Source of the DNA: Pholiota molesta
Lineage: Eukaryota; Basidiomycota; Agaricomycetes; Agaricales; Strophariaceae
DNA length: 64,000 nt
Reading direction: 5' to 3'
Assembly: GCA_014925825.1 (NCBI GenBank)
Contig: JACGCK010000001.1
Location: 558,001-622,000 of the forward strand
The position numbers and the translations under genes were made by a program. Shown here piece by piece: positions 11,766-23,218 of the stretch (the first letter of the stretch is position 1; the number at the start of each line of letters is the position of its first letter). Below the pieces are notes generated by a model. That model searched no databases and was not told the origin of the DNA. It was given only the letters and a program-made list of their open reading frames with translations.

Positions 11766-14274
11766 ATGCCCACAAAGCCGCTCGATCCGCAAACCATCCT
11801 CGACATCGATGGCTACCTAAAGCCCAATATTCCTGCCATCCTCCATAGGTATAACGCATTTCGCGAATGGAAGGAAACCATTCAGAAGCACGAAGGTGGT
11901 TACGACAAGTTCACTAAAGGGTATCTCAAGTTTGGCTTCAACATTGGGTCAAAGAACGAAGTGACATACCGAGAATGGGCGCCAAATGCGAAAGAGGCCT
12001 ATCTTATTGGCGAATTCAGTGCGTGCTGTGTTCAACGTCCAAAAGAACATGAATAATTCTAACTAAGAGTGAAATAGACGAATGGAATAGGTCCAGTCAC
12101 CCTTTGAAAAGAGATGACTTCGGCGTTTGGGAAGTCGTCATCCCCCCTCTCCCTTCAGGGGCTTGTGCTATTCCACATGATAGCAAAATCAAAGTAACTT
12201 CGTATTCTGTGTCTATGACTAGCTATTATTTACGCCTCCTTTCAAGATCTCCATGATATTGCCCAATGGCACGCGTATTGAACGGCTTCCTGCCTGGATT
12301 AAACGCGTTACTCAGGACCTGTCAGTCTCCCCTGTCTATGACGCACGCTTTTGGAATCCTCCCCAGAAATATGTGTTCAAGAACGCTCGGCCTCCAAAGC
12401 CCACTAACCTCAGAATATACGAAGCGCACACCGGAATTTCTACTGCAGAACCTAGAGTTGGAACCTACAAGGAGTTTACGCTGAACGTACTCCCCAGAAT
12501 AAAGAATCTTGGATATAATGCTATTCAGTTAATGGCAGTTATGGAGCATGCATACTACGCATGTACGTCATCATCAATATTCTGAAATTTCTGGAAATAT
12601 TGAAGAAGAAACAGCTTTTGGATATCAGGTCACGAGCTTCTTCGCAGCGACTTCTCGCTGCGGAACTCCAGAAGAATTGAAAGAACTCATCGATACTGCT
12701 CATGGAATGGGTATAACTGTCCTTCTCGACATCGTTCATTCGCACGCATGCAAAAATGTCCTCGATGGAATCAACGAATTTGATGGCACTGATCACCTTT
12801 ACTTCCATGAGGGCGGTAAAGGACGTCATGAACTCTGGGACAGTCGACTCTTCAACTACGGTCATCATGAAGTTCTGCGCTTTCTTCTCAGCAATCTTCG
12901 ATTCTGGGTCGAGGAATATCAGTTTGATGGCTTCAGGTTCGATGGTGTGACTAGTATGATGTACAAGCACCACGGCATCGGGACAGGATTTTCAGGAGGA
13001 TATCACGAATATTTTGGAGATAGCGCTGATGAAGAAGCAATCGTCTATCTTATGCTCGTAAGTCTCGACGTCAAATATATATTCTTCCTATTGATGACAA
13101 GTCTAGGCAAACGACTCCATGCACGAGTTATACCCCAATGTGATCACTATTGCAGAAGATGTTTCCGGTATGCCTTTGCTCGGAAAACCTGTGGACGTCG
13201 GAGGCGTTGGATTTGACTATCGGCTCTCCATGGCCATCCCAGATATGTGGATTAAACTTCTTAAACACAAGCAGGACGATGAATGGGATATGGGCGATAT
13301 CGTGCATACCTTGACAAACAGACGGCACGGCGAGAAGAGTATCGCTTATTGCGAAAGTCACGATCAGGCTCTCGTTGGTGACAAGACTCTAGCGTTCTGG
13401 CTCATGGATAAGGAAATGTGTATGTTAGTCTTTTTTTTGCCTATCCCACGGTCCTAATGTTTATGCAGATACACATATGTCGGATTTGACTCCCATGACT
13501 CCAATCATCGCTCGGGGACTTGCCCTCCACAAGATGATTCGGTTTGTAATTTTCTGACTCCAATTACACAGGAAAGTCTAATGTATGTCATAGATTGCTC
13601 ACTCATTCATTAGGAGGAGAAGGATGGCTCAATTTCGAAGGCAATGAGTTCGGACATCCTGAAGTAAGTCTGCTCACGGTCAAAACTAAAATTGCACATT
13701 AACAATCTGCTAAGTGGCTCGATTTCCCTCGAGAGGGAAACGGAAACTCTTTTCAATATGCTCGCCGCCAGTGGAATGTTGTCGATGACAAGATTCTTCG
13801 GTACAGGTATCTCAATAACTTCGATGCTGCTATGAATCATCTTGCTGGCCAATACGGTTGGCTTGAAGCCCCTCAAGTATGCGGTCTCAAAAGTAGTGTT
13901 CCTGAGGACTCTCGCTCACCATCTGCTCAGGCATATGTCTCTTTGAAAAACGAAAGCGACAAAGTCATCGTCTATGAAAGGGCTGGCCTGCTGTTTATCT
14001 ACAATTTTCATCCGACTCAGAGCTTCACAGACTATCGAGTTGGCATAGAAGAAGCCGGTGAATATAGGATCATCCTCAGCAGTGATGACAGCCAGTTTGG
14101 AGGCTTCGACAATATCAAGCTGGATAGCAAATTCTTTACTACTCCACTGGCATGGAACGGAAGGAAGAACTTCCTGCAGGTATGCCTCTGTTGGAACTTA
14201 TCTTATCTTATTCACTAATGGATTGTTTCAAGGTTTATATTCCGACCAGGACATGTATTGTTCTTGCCAAGTAG
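11766..14274 (+). CDS. GLC3: 1,4-alpha-glucan (glycogen) branching enzyme
   Basis: Makes alpha-1,6 branch points in glycogen in the cytosol by moving an alpha-1,4 glucan segment. The N-terminal CBM48-type domain has the motif [19 protein letters not shown]. The GH13 barrel carries all four signature regions: [16 protein letters not shown] with the nucleophile Asp, ITIAEDVSG with the acid/base Glu, and CESHDQ with the transition-state Asp. Other eukaryotic landmarks are [18 protein letters not shown] (across an intron at about 12565-12616), [22 protein letters not shown] and the C-terminal all-beta domain. The end is [13 protein letters not shown], stop 14272-14274. The length, about 680-690 residues, is normal for the family. 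Eight or more short introns are present and no frame break was seen. Confidence 0.95.
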
Positions 14275-14532
14275 AAATTATGCTAAAAAGGAAACGGATG
14301 AAGGAAATGGTGATACCAATGAAAGGAATTAAGATATCCACATAGAAAAAGCACAGACGCGTTCAAATTTTAGACTTTCACTAAATTGTTACTTACAATA
14401 TGTATATCCTACCGTCGAGCTGTATGCCATTCACTAGTTGTAACATGTTTATCGATCTTGGAAATGCTCTACGTACTTCAGAACGATCCATTTAGAGCCA
14501 GAACCAAACGTGAGTTGTGTTGTTTGTTCTCT

Positions 14533-15892
14533 TCACAGCGATGCACGCAAAACTTCAACAATGCGATTTCCGATCTCCGTCGTCGATACTTTTCCTCCAA
14601 GGTCAGCAGTTCGTAGCCCATGGCCACCCAACTCGACATCGTCCAAAACCTTGCGAACGGCGCTCTCGATAGCCTGTGCAGGTTTTTCCAGACCGAGGGA
14701 GTAACGGAGGAGCATGGCAGCGCTGAGGATGGTGCCAATGGGGTTTGCGATTCCTTGTCCCGCAATATCAGGAGCTGAACCATGAATGGGCTCGTACAGA
14801 CCCGGAGTAGGTTTGAAATGCTTCGCCGTGGGTGCCGTGGGTGCACCTGCGAGCGAAGCTGAAGGCAGAAGGCCTAGCGAGCCTGGAATGACACTCGATT
14901 GATCTGACAAGCTATGAAATTATGGCATGAGTTCGTAGAAACAAAACGAGAGAGATATCCACATACATATCTCCGAACAGGTTCTCAGTCAAAATCACGC
15001 CGTTAAGCTTTTTGGGATTGGCAACAATAATCATGGCTGCCGAATCCACTAGCTGGTGGTCGAGTTTGAGCTGAGGGTATTCCTCGGTCAAGGTCTCGGT
15101 AACAACCTTTCTCCATAACCTGGAGCTGGCGAGCACATTAGCCTTGTCGATCGAGTGGATGGCGAGAGGAGGGTTTGCCGCCAATGCGATCTGAGCGGCG
15201 ACGCGAGTAATCCGTTGGACTTCAGAAACGCTGTAGATCATGGTGTCCCAAGCAACATCAGGCTGCGGTTCGACGTTCTGCTCCTTACGGGCGCCAAAGT
15301 AAGCGCCGCCGATCAATTCGCGGACTACGATCATATCGACGCCCCGTGCGATCTCAGGACGGAGAGGGGAGTAATCCAAAAGAGATTCCGAGGCGAGATT
15401 AGCAGGTCGAATATTGGCATAGAGCCCCAGTGTTTTTCTGAGAGCTAAGAGCCCTTGTTCGGGCCGTACTTTCGCGTTCACGCCCCACTTGGGACCTCCG
15501 ATAGAACCTAAAAACGAATTGTCAGGAAAGGTGAGATGCACAACAAAATACGCGTGCGACTTGCCCATGAGGATAGCATCCGCCTCCTGGCATGCTTTGA
15601 GGGTAGTAGCGGGAAGAGGTTCACCGACTTCATCGATTGCACATCCTCCAAATGGGTGAGACTCGAGTTTGAGTTCGAAGCCCTCAGATTTCTCGGAGAT
15701 CACTTCAAGGACCTTGATTGCCTCAGCGACGACCTCAGGTCCTGTTTAATCGTCAGCTCTCGTGGGCTCCTGAGCCAAACCGGGTGTGGATAGTACCAAT
15801 TCCATCTCCGGGAAGGACGACAACTCGGAACCTATATGTCGATGAGTATTTGCAAGAACAATTATTTTGAGTACATACGATTTTGAGGCCAT
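14533..15892 (-). CDS. LEU2: 3-isopropylmalate dehydrogenase
   Basis: Third step of leucine synthesis: NAD-dependent oxidative decarboxylation of 3-isopropylmalate. The protein starts [20 protein letters not shown] at 15892 with introns inside SY|RV and GIG|PEV. Substrate and cofactor motifs are [55 protein letters not shown] and [18 protein letters not shown]. It ends IVEVLRASL with the stop at 14533. The intron at 15508-15564 begins GC rather than GT. It is 57 nt long, in frame and free of stops, so its retention would insert 19 residues before SIGGPKWG. The gene is divergent from NOB1 with 252 bp between starts. Confidence 0.95.
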
Positions 15893-16144
15893 ATTTACGC
15901 GACTTGGTGGAATGTGGGGAGTAATGGGAAAGAGATACTTAGGTTTAGTAAGGGGGGGGGGAGTATATCTACGAAATTACTTCGGCCGAATCTAATCTTA
16001 TCTCAAGTGACGCAAGGATCAAATTTGATCAGACGCCCTGTGATCTGAAATATTTTTGAACGGCACAGTGAAAGCAGCAAGGCTAGTTTGCTACGATACA
16101 CTGAAGAAAATCCATTACACACTCTTTCTTGATCCAACAGTACC
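15893..16144. promoter_or_regulatory. Divergent promoter, LEU2 and NOB1
   Basis: Short shared upstream region of 252 bp. It has a run of nine or more G at about 15952-15961 on the + strand, close to the LEU2 start. No canonical Leu3 site (CCGG-N4-CCGG) was seen. Confidence 0.35.
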
Positions 16145-17729
16145 ATGACGACCACACAAGAGCCCCGATGCAAAAAACTGATTCTCGATGCTGGTCCTCT
16201 GCTTTCGCTCTCTCCCTTGCGCGGTCTCGCCGAAACATACGTTACTGTTCCTCAAGTATTGGCGGAATTGAAGGATAGTCGTGCGCGAGAACATTTTGAG
16301 CGACTGGGATTGCTCTCTGGGGTGAAAGTTGAGGTCAGATCGCCGGATGCTGCAAGCTTAGCGCACGGTACGCCTGTCATCTTCACGTACAACTCAAGAT
16401 AACTCAGTGTTGAAATCACAGTGATCCAATGGGCCAAAAAGACCGGAGATTATTCTGTTCTTTCGCATCCCGATCTATGTGTGCTTGCTCTTACATATAT
16501 GCTGAATGAAGAAGATAAGAAGGCCAAAGAGAAAGAGTCTGCACAAACGGCAAGCGATATCGTTCAAGTTTAATCTCTTATTCGACTGATGTGATGGATA
16601 GTAGGCAACCGCAGATAACGATACAGTCAAGGCTGACACAGCGATCCCCGAGGAGCAAGCAGCCACTATTACCATTGAGGACTTATCAGAGAAGTTGGAC
16701 GAGACGAATCTTGACGACGGCCTTGAGAATGATGTCGAAACGGAAGTCGCAGATAAAAACGATGCCGTACCCGACACCCACGAAGAAATTGTCGAGGATG
16801 AAGACCATCTGGAGCCTTTGGATGTAGAAATCACTCCCACCACGATCCAAGAGCCCGAACATCTCCCAGAGGCTTCCACATCTGTGGACAGATCTTCACC
16901 AACACCATTGTACGACGATCCCTCAGACGAAGATGATGGTGAGGGTGAATGGATAACACCCTCCAATGTTGCCCTTCATAAATCTCGTGCACTCGACCTA
17001 CTCCCCGAAGATGGAACACAAAGTAAAGGCAAGCAAGTGATCATTGGTTCTGGTTGCATGACTGCCGATTTCGCTATGCAAAACGTCCTTTTGCAAATGG
17101 GATTGAACCTCGTTGGTTTAGAGGGCAAACGGATAGAAAGAGTCAAAAGTTGGGTTCTGAGATGCCATGCTTGCTTTAAGTTTGTTTATCTTTTTGTCGA
17201 AACCCTTACAGGTTGTCCTGATTACGCTTTCCCCAGAATATGCAAAGATCAATCAAAAAAGTTCTGTCCTTCATGCGGCAATCCAACACTGCTGCGGGCG
17301 TCTGTGACAGTCTCTGCACCAGGCGCTGCTGCGAATACGCCGGTCATGCAAGTCCACTTAAAGCCAAACTTCCAATACAAAACACGAGGAACAAAGTACT
17401 CGATTCCTGCTCCGAAAGCCGGATCAGCAAAGACTGGCCCTGGAACTGGACTCATCCTGCGGGAAGATCAGATAGAGTATATGCGAGCGAAGAAGAGAGC
17501 AGACGGAAAACGAGAACGCGAGGAAGAGAAGCTCATGAAGGGTATCCTGGGACGAGGGGTAGATAACAGGGGAGGCGTCAGCAGTTGGATGGATCCTGAT
17601 TGGGTCCCCGAGATCATCAGCGTTGGGTCGGGCGGAAAAGGTAGGACGAGCAGAAATTCGCGAATGGATGGTGATTTGCCGCAGATTGGTTACGGGAGAA
17701 AAAATCCTAATGAAAAGAGAAGAAAGTGA
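16145..17729 (+). CDS. NOB1: 20S pre-rRNA D-site endonuclease NOB1
   Basis: Cuts 20S pre-rRNA at site D to make mature 18S rRNA during late 40S ribosome assembly. The N-terminal PIN domain begins KKLILDAGPLLSLSPL, with the first catalytic Asp, and continues TVPQVLAELKDSRAREH. Further acidic residues are in GDYSVLSHPDLCVLALTYM. A long acidic linker (about 16600-16930) leads to CMTADFAMQNVLLQMGLNLV and a zinc ribbon, CHAC ... CPSCGNPTLLR. The C-terminus is basic and ends GYGRKNPNEKRRK, as in the family. The first intron lies at about 16369-16422. The intron at 16550-16604 appears to use a GC donor. No frame break was seen. Confidence 0.94.
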
Positions 17730-17812
17730 AAGTGTTGTTAGATACAGTTTCTATATGATTCCATGTCGTCGTTCGGTTTTTAATTACAATGGAGAGATCT
17801 AAAAGCAAGTGT

Positions 17813-18517
17813 CTAGCTTCCCAGACTCCTATTCATGAAGCGTCTCTTCTGGAATGACATCCACCACTTGCTAGGCTTGCCTGTTCCATCTGCATATAAT
17901 TTCTCGACTAATCGTGCAGCCAGCTCCTGCCGCACCTGTATCAGATATTGCCGTAGATAATCTTATGATAAATGAGTCACTATCAGCAAGTTAAAGTGAT
18001 GATCATTGAACGTACCAGCATCAGCTCGACTCGGCGGGGGGGCATAATGGGCGTTTAGGGGAAAGTTCGCGTCTCCTGGAATGGGGAACGTGTCCACAGA
18101 CAAAGTATTCAGGAGCTTCGAGGCTTCGATCTGAGTTGGAACGGTGCGTGCGCTTCCAATCTTCGCGAGACAATCAGAAATAAAGAGGATGAGGACAATC
18201 AGGGTGCGGTCGGCAGGTCCTTTGATCTCGAAGTTCCTGAAGAGGGAGTTGGCGCGGAAGAGGTCGAGAGTCTCGTCGACTATGTCTCCTTGAGATGGGT
18301 CGGCTGCGGGCAAGTATGTTAATGCGACGAACGTCAGGTTATCACTTTGAAGTTGTGGTCACCAATTGGTGCTGGGCCGCGAATGCGCGTTCTGATGGGC
18401 AGAATGGACATATTCCCAACCTGCCGAACATCAGGCTCCTCGTTTAATGCTGAATGGTATGCCTGGACATTGTTAATCAGGATCCTGGATGCCGACGATG
18501 TGACCACTTACGGGCAT
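17813..18517 (-). CDS. ARC18: Actin-related protein 2/3 complex subunit 3 (p21)
   Basis: Subunit ARPC3 of the Arp2/3 complex, which nucleates branched actin filaments at endocytic patches. After a tiny first exon (MP) and an intron, the protein reads AYHSALNEEPDVRQVGNMSI. Family landmarks follow: DETLDLFRANSLFRNFEI, ADRTLIVLILFISDCLAKI, FPIPGDANFPLNAHYAPP and GKPSKWWMSFQKRRFMNRSL. The stop is at 17813-17815. The length is about 180 residues, normal for ARPC3. At least three introns interrupt it. It is divergent from the TRP channel gene, with 188 bp between starts. Confidence 0.94.
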
Positions 18518-18705
18518 GGTGAAGCGCAGGTATATTGTTTGCGTCTACTTGGCCAGTCCCTTGCCTTATTTCGGTGGCAGTAAATGACGTTGATCACCTG
18601 ACGAAGCGAACAGGGGCGAATTCCGCTCAAGATCCATTCTCAACGTCAAAGCTTGCAGTTCATTCTCTCCTTCAGAGACTACGTGCAGCATACACGTCCT
18701 CGGAC

Positions 18706-21700
18706 ATGTCTGACTTTCTGGCTCCAGGTATCTTGCAAGATGCAGAGGATCGTGTTTCGCTCATTTCCATTCGGTCAGTCAATCCCTCTCCGGACACTTT
18801 GACGAGTAAGGTTTATTTTAAACCACTTCCAGTGGGTCTGTTGATCACAATGTAACTTTCTCTCAGAACTTGTGAACCGACTTCGCGCTCTGACGTTAAC
18901 GCTGCTGCCTGTCGAAGTGGCCCCCAACACCATCAGCGAACCTACGAGCCGGGTAATTACACCTCAAGTTATCAGCGCATACAGAGCTGCCGCTGGAGAT
19001 TTTGCAGAGGCTGTGAGAGCAGTTGCTTTACCTTCGGATGATTCCTTGTTTGACCTGTGTTCAGCTCCCTTACTGCCTGCTTCGCGCACGAGCAGAATTC
19101 ATGTGGGATGCCAACCATAACCCAGCAGACTATGGAGAGAATTTCGGAAGAGGTGAGCATAATCCTTTTTCTACGGCTAAAATATATTTAACTAATTTGT
19201 TTTTAATATCGCCACAGCTATTGCATGCGAAGTTCTTGCTCGCAGAATTGTCCACTTGGCCGAACCAGACAGAATAAATGCCATTATGTCGACTAGGTAT
19301 CAACATCGACAAATTGACGGTGATAAAAGCGAGATGTCCAGTGCATTAGAGATGGCTATTGATCAACATTGGTTAGAATACAAAAATCTCATCACTATGG
19401 AAATTGTTTGGCTCATCATTTTTGCTCGCAGCACTATCTTCCTTTCTTCAACGGAAGCCCAAGATGGTAGGTAGCATCAACAATTTCTGTCGTGTGCCCA
19501 TCATACCAGCGATCTTATTTGACCATTAGTTGTCAATGCTCTCTGGGTTGGAGACATTATACAGAAGAATAATGAATCTCATGATATCGAATGTAAGCAA
19601 GCACAGTCATAGCCATTTATACGTGTATTGAACAGGTCTTGTTTTATAGTTGTCGTTTATGCTGACACTCGCGAACATACCTTTTGGGGCCACTTTGACC
19701 CTTCTCGACTTTCGGTGCCCAGGTTTGTGATTCAGTTGCATCCATTCAAATAGAGCGCTCAGTTGAATATATTAGGTATCAAAATATCTTTCGTATTGTT
19801 GTATGGCTTTTTTTCTTGGCGATATACTCGCGAGCTGGTGAGATACAGACCCAGCCATTATGTAAATTCAAGACATTTATAATGGTTACACAGTCCGTGA
19901 GCCATTACAACGCTTGGATGAAAACCATAGAAGTCTTGATGAATCTGAAATCATCCTATACGTCATGGCTCTTTCTTTCATCTTTGAGGGCGAGTTATTT
20001 TCTTATTTCTCCCATTCATCATACTGCATGCACTAATATTACGAAAAATATGAAGATATTTACAAAGTGAGTTTGATTGAATAATTGTTATCATCATCGT
20101 TGCTTATAATATTTAGTTTGTCACTCTTCTTCGCTTTGTAACCTGGCGCGCATTTTCTTTTTGGAATGCCATTGCATTTATCACCGACTCTATTCTACTT
20201 TCTGCCTTCATCTTACGCATCATTGGACTCGTTACGGTAGACGAAGACAAGGAATCTGCCTTGCGGCTTCGCAGCTTCCAAATCCTTAGCTGTGTTTCTC
20301 CATTTATTTGGTACTTTTTCTTATCTCTAATCTTGGGCGCCTAACTAACATGATTCTATAGGATGAGTGAGTGGTATATGTACTTCGTATTTGCATGACG
20401 AATTCATCACTTCTTATAGAGATAATCACTATTTTCGACGGGTACAAGTACGAGCATTTCATTTGTGCAGCTTTTGTATCTGAGCACTCACATGAAAATT
20501 GCTAGATATATTGGAACGATGCAGATATGTGTCGCCAGGATGTTAAAGGAATCGGGGATATTTTTCGCGGTTGGTCCTAACAGTTATTATTCTGATACAC
20601 AAAATTGAAAGATTTGTAGCTTTTATCTGTCTTGGCCATCGGATTTGCTCAAGGTCTTTATGCGCTGGACGCGGCAGATGGCTCAACGGATCCACCTTCA
20701 TCAGTGTGTATGCACAACCAAACCTTCTTGCAAGCTCTCTGAATCTTCACTGGTCATGTCCCTTAGATAATGAATGTCCTCCTCCAAGCTCTTCTTCAGT
20801 AAATCTACTTCTTTCTTTGTTTCATGCAACCTGGATTCAATATTTTTTGATTCCAGATCTCCTGATTATGGGAAATTTGCTTCAAGGTGAGTAGTACTTT
20901 GACAGAAAAAAACATGATGATTGTGATCTCACCTTGCATATTCAGCCCTACTGGTCTCATGCTTTACTATCTGTATGTATCTGTGGCGATATCTGGAGAC
21001 GGGATAACTCACAAGATTTGAACAGATGGAATGCTGTAACTGCTATCGTCCTCCTCAATGTCCTGATTTCTCTTTTCTCCTCTGCTTATTCGGATGTGAG
21101 TAACTGCTGCGTCACCCATACACTTACTTCTCTGATTCAAGGGTCATAGGTTGTCGATGACGCAGAAGCGCAATATCTTGCCTTTTTTGCAAGCAAGACT
21201 GTAGGCATGATCAGAGCGCCCGATTCATATGTATACCCAGCCCCCTTCAATCTCATTGAAGCATGCTTCATTGCACCTTGGGAGTTCGTGTGTTCAAATG
21301 CTACTGTGATTTGCGATACTATGCTGACACTTGTGAAATTTTAGATTACTCCCTGTTATTGGGCTCAACGAGAAACACTACGCAAAGGTATGCTTGCTTT
21401 GCTTAATCTATATCTGAAATTCTTAACCACCTTCCAACAAAACCTGTAGCTTAACCGATATGTCATGGGAGCTATTTTCTTCATTCCGCTGGTATTGATT
21501 GCCCTCTCCGAGTCTGCTTTTAACAAACAGGAGCATACTTGGATGGAGAATTGGTTCCGAGGAAATGACGAAGGCGAACAAGACTCGCCTACTGCTAGAA
21601 ACCCCATCGTAGAGGACCCCAACTGCCCAGGACTGGAAATCAGTAAGGTTCCATTCGAAGAACTCGTCAAGGTGTTCCCGAACGTAGCTCAGGTATGGTT

Positions 21701-21854
21701 AACTTCGGTGCTAATGCTGAAATCCCTAAAATCAACTTACATATGTGTTTCTTCGTCACAACAGTCGAGCGAAGCTGTGATTCTGAAAGATATCGACGAC
21801 GTCAAGAAAAAACTTCAGGACCTGCTCAATAAACTTGAAAAAGTGCAATCTTGA
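18706..21854 (+). CDS. YVC1: Yvc1-type TRP cation channel, vacuolar
   Basis: Fungal TRP channel that in yeast releases calcium from the vacuole. The cytosolic N-terminal linker domain has ITPQVISAYRAAAGDFAEA, CLLRARAEFMWDANHNPADY and IACEVLARRIVHLAEPDRI. Then come SSALEMAIDQHW, TIFLSSTEAQDVVNALWVGD, FWGHFDPSRLSVPRYQNIFR and several hydrophobic membrane segments encoded between about 19780 and 21130. The last exons contain another hydrophobic helix (GAIFFIPLVLIALSESAF) and a C-terminal coiled coil ending KKLQDLLNKLEKVQS. Start 18706 (MSDFLAPGILQDAEDRVSL) fits the family. An in-frame ATG upstream at 18535 is not favoured. There are many small introns and no obvious frame break. The symbol is given by similarity to yeast. 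Confidence 0.88.
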
Positions 21855-22105
21855 TTATTCCGTGCTTTATATTTTTACACGCGAGCTAGTGGGAACTCTT
21901 CCTGCCCACATCTAATGGACAATTCCAATGATTGCTTTGATCACTATTGTTAGCATTACTCGTATAACCAAGGTCTCTTATCCCCACTAACGACATTCAC
22001 GCTCTACGCAATCCCATTAGCTATGTATGTATATCTTACAACATGTACTCTACATTTTAAGCATACATTTTGATTGATCCAAGACTAACAAAAAAAAAAT
22101 TAAGC

Positions 22106-22902
22106 TCAAGGATTCCCCAATTGATCTGGTACTGGATTCCGTATGAGCTGCGTCATTATACTCATCGATTGAACAAAGTACGGTCGGATTTCGTTTATTT
22201 CCATGGACGACAGATTTGATAACTAACTTCAAGTCTTAGTCAAAACTGGAGTAAAATTATATGCCACGTACAGTCAGTTCACTGTGATCAAGAGTCTTCA
22301 GACCTTCTCGGCTTTTAGCTTGACGAGCTTCCCGTAAATCTTTGAGTAGTGCTCTGATTTTATCAGAATTTTCTACGTCATCAGATGCACTATATAGACA
22401 CATAAATCATCAGAACGAGGAGGTGCAAAGGCAGGACATACACATCCAAAATGACCTTGGCGACTTCCGCAAACCGAAAGGGTAGACTACTAAAATTTAG
22501 GTCTGTCGTTTCAAGTGCAAGTTTGTCCTGGAGATATTCTGAAGAGCGTGCCAATGAGATATGAGCGGCCGTAAAAGTCGCGTTTATGGCCAGAAAGGCC
22601 TCGTACCAACGTTCAGCCAATCAGGAGCCACAATGTGGCACTTCTTCTTCATTTTGAGGTTAACAGCCATCCAGAGAGGAATCTTGGCTTTGTTTGGTGG
22701 CCGAAGGGGTCCGTAGGCACCCTGGAGGAGGGATTGGATCAACCAATCACGCGTACGAGACTCTATATGCGAGGAAGAGTACCGAGATGAAAGCTGTCTT
22801 TTCCATCGATATCAGAGGGATGATTTCGATGAGTTGTTGGGAAGCGACAAGCTCCAGCTCTGGAGGCGTCACTGATGCGCGTAAAGATTGAGGTAGAGCC
22901 AT
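22106..22902 (-). CDS. PSF2: DNA replication complex GINS subunit PSF2
   Basis: Part of the GINS tetramer that joins Cdc45 and MCM2-7 in the replicative helicase. I assemble five exons. The start is MALPQSLRASVTPPELELVA at 22902, followed by QQLIEIIPLISMEKTAFIS. The strongly conserved second exon reads GAYGPLRPPNKAKIPLWMA and VNLKMKKKCHIVAPDWLN. Then come LPFRFAEVAKVILDVASDDV, SDKIRALLKDLREARQAKS and a last exon with MEINEIRPYFVQSMSIMT. The stop is at 22106-22108. The length, about 200 residues, is normal. It is divergent from the haspin gene with 316 bp between starts. The first intron also contains an ACGCGT box (about 22749). Confidence 0.92.
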
Positions 22903-23218
22903 GGAAAGTGTCTTGGGCAGAAAATAAACAAGTCAGAAGTAATGATCAGTTCAACTTCGCGCTAACGCAACGTCCATCCATTAGCGACGCGACACTGAGT
23001 CAGCGTTAAGTCACGTGTGAAAGAACGCGTCTAGTTCGTGCTTTGAGGAATTTCCAAATTAGGGCTTCATCTCGTTGAAGCGTCATCTGGATTCTGCACC
23101 ACCGCCCACGACGGCCATCGCCCATAGGCACATAGCAGACTACCACCCATATCCCAATTTTTTTGGTGCCTTGGGATACATTTGCAGCTTATCGGCAACT
23201 GCGCTCATAGCTATCGTC
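22903..23218. promoter_or_regulatory. Divergent promoter of PSF2 and haspin with E-box and MCB
   Basis: The region holds a CACGTG E-box at 23012-23017 and an ACGCGT MluI cell-cycle box at 23025-23030, seven bases apart. ACGCGT is the binding site of the G1/S factor MBF (Mbp1/Swi6) in fungi. Both flanking genes act in the chromosome cycle (replication helicase and mitotic histone kinase), so shared cell-cycle control is plausible but inferred. Confidence 0.5.
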
